From contig NC_058519.1 of assembly GCF_904849725.1 (NCBI RefSeq), positions 103,280,881-103,344,880 of the forward strand: a DNA stretch of 64,000 bases, in the 5' to 3' direction. Below are positions 56,163 to 64,000 of the stretch, piece after piece (the first letter of the stretch is position 1; each line of letters opens with the position of its first letter). This DNA comes from Hordeum vulgare subsp. vulgare (lineage: Eukaryota > Streptophyta > Magnoliopsida > Poales > Poaceae). A program made the translations under genes and the position numbers. The notes under the pieces are model-generated. The model saw only the letters and a list, made by a program, of their open reading frames with translations. It was not told the DNA's origin and did no database searches.

Positions 56163-58830
56163 TTCCATCACCTTATGCCTAGCTAAGGGCGTTAAACAAT
56201 AGCGCTTGTTGAGAGGCAACCCAACGAATCTATCCTTTTTCTTTCTGTTTTGTGTTTTCCACACATTCATAATTCTGTTATGATTGTGTTTTTTGTGTTT
56301 CTTTTTGCGTTTGTGCCAAGCAAAACCGTTATGATTAGTCTTGGGGATGATCGTTTGGTCATGCTGGAAAAGACAGAAACTTTCTGCTCACGAAAAGAAT
56401 TTTCGTTTTTTTTCTGTAAGAGATTTTGAGTTGATTCTTTTTGCTTCTGATTGCTACGCAAATTATTCAGAATGTCGTAATTCTTCAGAATTTTTTAAGT
56501 ACCAGAAGTATACGAAATATACAGATTACTACAGACTGGTCTGTTGTTAACAGATTCTGTTTTTGTTGTGTTGGTTGCTTATTTTGATGAAACTATGGAT
56601 AGTATCGTCGGGTATTAGCCATGGAAGATTGAAAATACAGTAACCCAACATCAGCATAAGTAGAATTTAAGTTTTCTACAGTACCTAAGGAAGTGGTGAT
56701 TTGCTCTCTTATACTAATGCTATCACGAGTTTCTCTTTAAGTTTTGTGTTGTGAAGTTTTCAAGTTTTGGGTGAAGTTCTTATGGACAAAGAGATAAAGA
56801 GTGGCAAGAGCTCAAGCTTGGGGATGCCCAAGGCACCCCAAGAGATTCAAGGATGCCGTAAAATCCTAAGCTTGGGGATGTCCCGGGAAGGCATCCCCTC
56901 TCTCGTCTTCAATCCATCGGCAACGTTACTTGGGGCTATATTTTTATTCACCACATGTTATGTGTTTTTGCTTGGAGCGTCTTGTATCGTAGGAGTCTTT
57001 TATTTTTAAGTTGTGTCACAATCAAACTTGCTGCACACCTAGAGATAGATACATGCACTCACCATGATTTTGTCGAGCTTCACTTATATCCTTTGGTAGA
57101 CAATTCAGCTCACATGTGCTTCACTTATATCTTTTGAGCTAGATATTTTTGCTCTGTGTGCTTCACTTATATCTTTTAGAGCACAGCGGTGCGTGGCTTG
57201 GTAGTTGATCTATGCTTTGAAAGTAGTCTCAAAAGGGGTAGTTATCCACAGGGATACGAAAACTTCCACCTTCATGTGCATTGAATAGTTAGAGAAGTTT
57301 GATTCATCTCAATTAGTTTTTAGTTGTGGTTTTGGTAATATTGAAGTCATGCTAGTAAGGTGTTGTGGATCTAGAAATACTTGTGTTGAAGTTAGTGATT
57401 CCCGTAGCATGCACGTATGGTGAACCGCTGTGTGATGAAGTCTGAGCATGATTAGTCCTTTGATTGTCATCCTTTGCGTGGCGGTCGGGATCACGCGATG
57501 GTTTATACCTACCAACCCTTCCCCTAGGAGTATGCGTTGAATGCTTTGTTTCGATTACTAATAAAACTTTTGCAACAAGTATATGAGTTCTTCATGACTA
57601 ATGTTGGGTCCATGGATTAGATGCACTTTCACCTTCCACCATCACTATCTTCTTAGTGTCGTGCAACTTTCGCCAGTGCACAAAACCCACCATTAGCCTC
57701 CCTCAAAACAGCCACCATACCTACCTACTATGGATTTTTTTAAAGTCATTCCGAGATATATTGCCATGCAACTACCACCATGACATGTTCCACCACGTCT
57801 ACATTGCCATTGCATGATCGTAAGATAGCTAGCATGATGTTTCCATTAATGTCTATGCCATGCTAGATCATTGTCACGGTACACTACCAAAGGCATTCCA
57901 TATAGAGTCATCGTTGCTCTAAGTTTTGAGTTGAAAGTGTGATGATCATCATTGATGGAGCATTGTCCCATGTGAGGATATAAAAGAGGCCAAATATGCC
58001 CACCAAAAAAAAGAGGCCAAAGAGCCCACCAAAAAAATATAAAAAAATGAGAGAAAAAGAGAGAAGGGACAATGCTACGACCTTTCCACACTTGTGCATA
58101 TTAAGCACCATGATCTTCATGATTGAGAGTCTCTCATTTTGTCACCACCATATAGCTAGTGGGAAATTTTCATTTTATAACTTGGCTTGTATATTCCAAT
58201 GATAGGTTTCCCCAAAATTGCCTTAGGTCTTCGTGAGCAAGCAAGTTGGATGCACACCCACTAGTTTTCTTAAGAGCTTTCACATACTCTTAGCTCTAGT
58301 GCATCATTTGTATGGCAATCCCTACTCATTCACATTGATATCTATTGATGAGCATCTCCACAGCTCATTGATATGCCTAGTTAATGTGATCATCTTCTCC
58401 TTATTTTTGTCTTGCAACCTCCACCACACTCGACACCACTTATAGTGCTAAAACCATGGCTCACGCTCATGTATTGCGTGAGAGTTGAAAAGGTTTGAGA
58501 AAGTAAAGGTGTGAAACAATTATTTGGCCAATACCGGGGTTGTGCATGATTTAAATTCGTTGTGCAATGATCATAGAGCATAGCCAGACTATATGATTTT
58601 GTAGGGACAACTTTCTTTTGGCCTTGTTATTTTGAAAGTTCATGATTACTTTGCTCGTTTGCTTGAAGTATTATTGTTTCCACATCAATAGCGAACTATT
58701 GTTTTGAATCTAATGGATCTGAACATTCACGTCACATAAGAGGAGTTACAAAGGACATCTATGCTAGGTAGCATGAAAGCATCAAAAATTCATTCTTTAT
58801 CACTTCCCTATTCGAGGACGAGCAGGAGTT
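56163..58830 (+). other. Non-coding 3' internal region of B2
   Basis: This is homologous to 923-3590 and closest to B1. The hairpin pair is at 56817-56898 and the purine tract at 57973-58070. The small hairpin near 56209 has one mismatch (TTGAG). I see no gene. Confidence 0.75.
56817..56898 (+). other. Paired RNA-type hairpins in B2
   Basis: Hairpin 1 (56817-56842) is like that of B1, with the bulge on A. Hairpin 2 (56874-56898) has GGGGATGTC opposite GGCATCCCC, where a C-to-T change leaves a G-T wobble pair. Confidence 0.7.
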
Positions 58831-58845
58831 AAGCTTGGGGGTGCT
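58831..58845 (+). other. Polypurine tract of B2
   Basis: AAGCTTGGGGGTGCT lies directly before TGATACG at 58846, one change from the other copies. Confidence 0.6.
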
Positions 58846-60455
58846 TGATACGTCTCAAACGTATCTATAATTTTTTATGGTTTCATGCTATTATGTTTTC
58901 ATCTTTAGATGTTTTATGTACCTTTTATATCTTTTTTGGGACTAACTTATTAATTCAGTGCCAAATGCCAATTACTGTTTTTTCTGTGATTTTGGCTCTT
59001 TTCAGATCCGATTTTGGAACGGAGTCCAAACGGAATAAAATCCCCGAAATGATTTTTCCCGAACGGAAGAATATCACGGGACTTGAGGGCCAAGCCAGGA
59101 AGGCTACAGGGGGCCCACAAGACCCCTATCTGCCACCAGGGCGGCGGCCCACAGGCTTGTGGCCTCCCTGGCGCCCCCCTGACCTAACTCCTTCGCCTAT
59201 ATATTCCCTAAAATACAGGAAAAAAATCAAGGGATCCACAAAAATACTTTTCCACCGCCGCAAGCTTCCGTTTCCGCGAGATCTCATCTGGAGACCCTTC
59301 CCGGTGCCGTGCCGGAGGGGACTTTGGAGTTGGAGGGCTTCTTCATCATCATCATCGCCCCTCCAATGACTCGTGAGTAGTTCACTTCAGACCTACGGGT
59401 CCGTAGTTAGTAGCTAGATGGCTTCTTCTCTCTCTTGGATCTTCAATACAAAGTTCTCCATGATCTTCATGGAGATCTATCCGATGTAATCCTCTTTGGC
59501 GGTGTGTTTGTCGAGATCCGATGAATTGTGGATTTGTGATCAGATTATCTACGATATATATTTGAGTCTTTGCTGATTTCTTATATGCATGATTTGATAT
59601 CCTTGTAAGTCTCTCCGAGTCTTGGGTTTTGTCTGACCAACTAGATCTATGATTCTTGCAATGGGAGCAGTGCTTGGTTTTGGCTTCTTACCGTGTGGTG
59701 ACCTTTCCCAGTGACAGTAGGGGCAACAAGGCACACATCGTGTAGTTGCCATCAAGGGTAACAAGATGGGCTTTGTCTTTGATATGAGATTGTCCATGTA
59801 CATCATGTCATCTTGCTTAAGGTGTTACTCTGTTCTTTTGGACTTAATACACTAGATGCATGCTGGATAGCGGTTGACGTGTGGAGTAATAGTAGTAGAT
59901 GCAGAAAGTATCGGTCTACTTGTTTTGGACGTGATGCCTAGAGATATAATCATTGCCATAGATGACGTCACGACTTTGCGCGGTTCTATCAATTGCTCGA
60001 CAGTAATTTGTTCACCCACCGTCTACTTGCTTTCATGAGAGAAGCCACTAGTAAACACTACGGCCCCCGGGTCTATTCACATCTATCATTTCCACTTTCG
60101 CTTTCACTTTGCTTTGTTACTTTGTTGCTTCCAGTTCTCACTTAAAGAACAATCTATAAGGGATTGACAACCCCTTCATAGCGTTGGGACCAGGCTTTTT
60201 GTGTTTGTGCACGCACTTGTGATACTCCTTCTCTAGATCAATACCTTGGTTCTCAAACTGAGAGAAATACTTACCACCGCTGCGCTACATCACCCTTTCC
60301 GCTTCGAGGGAACACCAACGCAAGGCTCCAAGGCCATGGGGGAAATCCTTTGCATATTTTCCTAGGAAGTCCCTTAAGGCGTAGCCGTAGCAGAAGGATT
60401 CCTCGTGCCGTAGCACGTTTCTGGCACCATTGGAAGCTCTTTTGTTGCAGTAGCA
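58846..60455 (+). repeat. 3' LTR of B2 (subtype B, 1610 bp)
   Basis: It starts TGATACGTCTCAAACG and ends TTGCAGTAGCA. A TATA-like box is at 59198-59205. A primer-site-like TGGCACCATTGGAAG is at 60422-60436. Confidence 0.9.
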
Positions 60456-61143
60456 GTGACCTCACCCAGTGACAGAAGGGATAGCGAGGCATGCATCATG
60501 TTGTTGCCATCAAGGGTAAAAACATGGGGTTTTCATCATTGGTTTGAGATTATCCCTCTACATCATGTCATCTTGCTTAAGGCGTTACTCTGTTCGTCAT
60601 GAACTCAATACACTAGATGCATGCTCGATAGCGGTCGATGTATGGAGTAATAGTAGTAGATGCAGTAAGTATCAATCTACTTGTCTCGGACGTGATGCCT
60701 ATATGTATGATCATTGCCTTAGATATCGTCATGACTTTGCGCGGTTCTATCAATTGCTCGACAGTAATTTGTTCACCCATCGTGATATTTGCTATTTTGG
60801 GAGAAGCCTCTAGTGACACTATGGCCCCCGGGTCTACTCCACACCATATTTTCAGCCTTACACTTTTTACTTCGTTGCACTTTCCGCCTTCAGATCTCAC
60901 TTTGCAAACAATCTTGAAGGGATTGACAACCCCTTTAAAGCGTTGGGTGCAAGCTCTTTTGTGTTTGCGCAGGTACTCTGGACTTGACGAGATTCTCCTA
61001 CTGGATTGATACCTTGGTTCTCAAACTGAGGGAAATACTTACTGCTCCTGTGCTGCATCACCCTTTCCTCTTTCCAAGGGAAAAACCAACGCAAGCAAGT
61101 CTCCGTCAACGTGCCAATTTCTGGCGCTGTTGTTTGAGAAGCA
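60456..61143 (+). repeat. 3' LTR of A3, second part
   Basis: It resumes with GTGACCTCACCCAGTGACAG, the exact continuation of 53575 after the duplicated GTGAC, and ends GAGAAGCA at the ATCTC target copy. A primer-site-like TGGCGCTGTTG is at 61122-61132. Confidence 0.9.
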
Positions 61144-61844
61144 ATCTCCATCACCAAAGAACCGGCATGATCTTCATCATCACCGGCGCCACACCATGAT
61201 CTCCATCATCGTGCCGCCATCAAGGTTGTCATGCTATCTATACTATTACTACTAAAGCTACAACCTAGCAATATGGTAAACGCATCTGCAAACACAAACA
61301 TTAGTTTAAAGACGACCCTATGGCTCCTGCCTGTTGCCGTAGCATCGACATGCAAGTCGATATTAACTATTACAACATGACCATCTCATACATCCAATAT
61401 ATCACATCATGTCTTTGGCCATATCACATCACAAGCATACCCTGTAAAAACAAGTTAGACGTCCTCTAATTTGTTGTTGCATGTTTTACGTGGCTGCTAT
61501 GGGTATCTAGTATGATTGCATCTTACTTACGCAAAAACCACAACGGAGATGTGTAAATTGCTATTTAACCTCTCTCCAAGGACCGCCTCAGTCAAATCCA
61601 ATTCAACTAAAGTTGAAGAAACCGACACCTGCCAGTCATCTTTATGCAACAAGTTGCATGTTGGTCGAGGAAACCAGTCTCTTGTAAGCGTCCGAGTAAT
61701 GTCGGTCCGGGCCGCTTCAATCCAACAATACCGTCGAATCGAGAAAATGCTAAGGAGGGAAGCAAATCGAACATCTATTCCCAAAAACAAATTTGTGTTC
61801 TACTCGAGATTACATCTACGCATGAACCTAGCTCATGATGCCAC
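61144..61844 (-). other. 5' leader and primer site of Copia remnant, second part
   Basis: This continues 47460 after the A3 insertion and is homologous to 12155-12848 of the BARE1-like leader. The minus strand next to the LTR (61827-61844) reads GTGGCATCATGAGCTAGG, the same primer site as in the intact element. No gene is present. Confidence 0.75.
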
Positions 61845-63145
61845 TGTTGGGGAACGTTGCATGGGAAACAAAAAAATTCCTACGCACACGAAGACCTATC
61901 ATAGTGATGTTCATCTACGAGAGGGAGATCGGATCCACATACCCTTGTAGATCGCTAAGCAGAAGAGTTATTGAACGTGGTTGATGTAGTGGTATGTCTT
62001 CACGATCCGTCCCACGATCCGTCCCACGAACCATCTTGTGATCCGTCCCGATCAAGTGCCGAACGGACGACACATTCGGGTTCCGCACACGTACAGCTCG
62101 ATGACGATCTCCGCCTACTTGATCCAGCAAGAAGGCCGGGGAAGTAGATGAGTTCTCCGGCAGTGTGATGGCGCGCCGGTGGTGGTGATGATCTACTCCT
62201 GCAGGGCTCCGCCCGAGCTCTGCAGAAATCCGATTTAGAGGAAGAACTACATGGTATAGGTTTGAGTTGTACGTGGCAAAAGTTGTGTCTCAAGGACCCT
62301 AAAACCACCAATATATATAGGAGGAGGGGAGGGGCAAGACTTTGGGCTCAAGGGATCCCCAAGGGCTCCGGCCAAGGAGGAGGAGCTGGACTCCCACCCC
62401 AATTCGGTTTGGGGGAAGGAGTCTGCTCCTTCCTTCCCACCTCCCTCTTTCCTTGTTTTTCTTTTTCCTTTGGATTTTTCTTCTTGTGGCGCCATAGCCC
62501 ACATGGGCTGGACTCACCAGCCCACTAAGGGCTGGTGCGCCACCCTAGTGCTACTGGGCTCACTCCCGGGTGGGTGGGCCCCTCCCGGTGAATACCCGGA
62601 ACCCATTTGTCACTCCGGTACACTACCGGTAATGCCCGAAATCTTTCTGGTGACCAAATGAAACCATCCTATATATCAATCTTCGTTTCCGGACCATTCC
62701 GCAAACCCTCGTGATGTCTGTGATCTCATCTGAGACTCCGAACGACCTTCGGTCACCAACACATATAATTGAACTATACTAAAACGTCACTGAACCCTAA
62801 GTGTGCACACCCTGCGGGTTCGAGTACTATGCAGACATGACCTGAGACACTCCCCGGTAAATATCCAACAGCGGGACGTGGATGTCCATATCACATCCTA
62901 CATATTCTATGAAGATCTCTATCGGTTGAACCTCTATGTCAAGGATTCATATAATCCCGTATACTATTCCCTTTGTCCTTCGGTATGTTACTTGCCCGAG
63001 ATTCGATCGTCGGTATCTCTATACCTAGTTCAATCTCGTTTTCGGCAAGTCTCTTTACTCGTTCCGTAATACAAGATCTTGTAACTAACTCCTTAGTCAC
63101 GTTACTTGCAAGGCTTGTTGTGATGTTGTATTACCGAGTGGGCCC
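61845..63145 (-). repeat. 5' LTR of Copia remnant, truncated
   Basis: It begins TGTTGGGGAACGTTGCATGG and follows the BARE1-like LTR (12849-14150) with many substitutions and small indels. It breaks off at GAGTGGGCCC where another Gypsy LTR begins. The minus-strand TATA box, complement of CAATATATATAGG (62310-62322), is still visible. Confidence 0.85.
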
Positions 63146-64000
63146 TCATACGCCTCCGTCGTATCTACTTTTCCGAACTCTTTTGCCCTTGTTTTGGACT
63201 CTAATTTGCATGATTTGAATGGAACTAACCCGGACTAACGTTGTTTTCAGCAGAATTGCCATGGTGTTGTTTTTGTGCAGAAATAAAAGTTCTTGGAATG
63301 ACCTGAAAATTTACGAAGAATTTTTCTGGAATTAATGAAAAATACCTGTGCAAAGATCCACCGGAGGAGGTGAGCCAGTGGGCCACAAGCCCAGGAGGCG
63401 CGGCCACCCCCCAAGCCGCACCTACCAGGCTTGTGGGGCCCACAGAGCTCCACCGCCTCCAAACTCAGCTCTATTTAGTCTGTCTCGCCCGGAAAAAAAT
63501 AAAGGAGAAGAGTTCATCGCGTTTTACGATACGTAGGCGCCGCCACCTCCTGTTCTTCATCTAGAGGGCAGATCTGGAGTCCGTTTTGGGCTTCGGAGAG
63601 GGGAGATCGTCGCCATCGTCATCATCAACCTTCCTTCATCGCCAATTCCATGATGCTCTTCACCGTTCGTGAGTAATCTCATCATAGGCGCTGGATGGTG
63701 ATGAGTTGGATGAGATCTATCATGTAATCGAGTTAGTTTTGACGGGGATAGATCCCTAGTATCCACTATATTCTGAGATTGATGTTGCTACTACTTTGCC
63801 ATGCTTAATGCTTGTCACTAGGGCCCGAGTGCCATGATTTCAGATCTGACCCTATTATATTGTCGCCAATATATGTGTGTTTTAGATCCTATCTTGCAAG
63901 TTGTGGTCACCTACTATGTGTTATGACTCGGCAACCCCGGAGTGACAATAGCCGGAACCACTCCCGGAGATGACCATAGTATGAGGAGTTCATGTATTCA
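63146..64000 (+). repeat. LTR of another Gypsy family (continues beyond window)
   Basis: It begins TCATACGCCTCCGTCGTATC, where Athila-like Triticeae LTRs usually begin TGATACG, so the first dinucleotide appears mutated. The body, including CTACTACTTTGCCATGC and CACTAGGGCCCGAGTGCC, resembles a very abundant Triticeae LTR that I recall as Sabrina-type; this is not checked. Short ORFs here are not conserved proteins. The strand follows LTR polarity by analogy with subtypes A and B. Confidence 0.6.

Larger units (their letters stand above)
53576..60455 (+). mobile_element. Athila-like non-autonomous element B2, nested in A3
   Basis: The 6.9-kb element has two subtype B LTRs (1612 and 1610 bp), a primer site, a 227-residue gag-like ORF, the shared 3' region and a polypurine tract. 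The perfect target duplication GTGAC is at 53571-53575 and 60456-60460. By eye the LTRs differ by about 6-7% over the first 245 bases. It has no protease, reverse transcriptase or integrase. Confidence 0.9.
47461..61143 (+). mobile_element. Athila-like non-autonomous element A3 (contains nested B2)
   Basis: A3 sits in the Copia leader with a perfect target duplication ATCTC at 47456-47460 and 61144-61148. Its 5' LTR is 47461-49000. Its 3' LTR is in two pieces, 52718-53575 and 60461-61143, together about 1541 bp, which equals the 5' LTR. Removing B2 and one GTGAC restores a continuous LTR. The LTRs differ by about 6-7% over the first 215 bases by eye. It has no reverse transcriptase or integrase. 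Confidence 0.9.

Noticed and set aside
47461..61143. Tandem LTR array by unequal recombination
   Set aside because: At first sight it is a chain of LTR-internal-LTR units, but matching duplications ATCTC and GTGAC and the split 3' LTR show simple nesting. The recombination explanation is kept only for 33434-46044.

Overview
This is repeat-only plant DNA, almost certainly from a Triticeae grass (wheat, barley or relatives). The evidence is a BARE1/Angela/WIS-type Copia element with an intact polyprotein, a long-LTR Tekay-clade chromovirus, and many LTRs and internal domains of Athila-like Gypsy elements that use a tRNA-Asp primer site. I see no host gene, rRNA or convincing functional tRNA. 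Almost every base can be placed in a stack of nested LTR retrotransposons. Family names are given from memory and were not searched.

Left half (1-33433). The oldest layer is an LTR remnant of a Tekay-like element on the minus strand ('LTR-II'), now in three blocks: 5136-5741, 14673-15252 and 31087-33433. Three elements were inserted into it. The first is an Athila-like element on the plus strand that starts left of the window and ends at 5135. The second is an intact minus-strand BARE1-like element at 5742-14672 (LTRs 1817 and 1824 bp, about 1.5% different by eye, TSD xGCGT, one uninterrupted 1313-residue polyprotein). The third is a plus-strand Tekay-clade element at 15253-31086 (LTRs 5065 and 5229 bp, perfect TSD TGTTG, polyprotein broken by six stops and a frameshift).

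Right half (33434-64000). This is a series of non-autonomous Athila-like elements with two LTR subtypes, here called A and B. A2 (33434-38696, carrying a 249-residue ORF of unknown function) is fused through a chimeric A/B LTR (38697-39388) to B1 (39389-46044, broken gag-protease). Next is a minus-strand Copia remnant (46045-47460 and 61144-63145). It was split by element A3 (47461-61143, TSD ATCTC, second copy of the 249-residue ORF), whose 3' LTR was split in turn by element B2 (53576-60455, TSD GTGAC, 227-residue gag-like ORF). The window ends in the LTR of another Gypsy family (63146-64000).

The only gene set that looks able to function is the BARE1-like polyprotein with its LTR promoter, primer site and polypurine tract. 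None of the five Athila-like internal domains contains reverse transcriptase or integrase, so they must have moved using proteins from another element. They nevertheless share conserved non-coding structure: a pyrimidine-rich leader, a small hairpin just after the ORF, a pair of strong hairpins built on the polypurine-tract motif, a purine-rich tract and primer-site-like sequence inside the LTR ends. These features, the conserved 249-residue ORF, and the tRNA-like A-box/B-box modules in the long Tekay-type LTRs are the parts most worth a second look.
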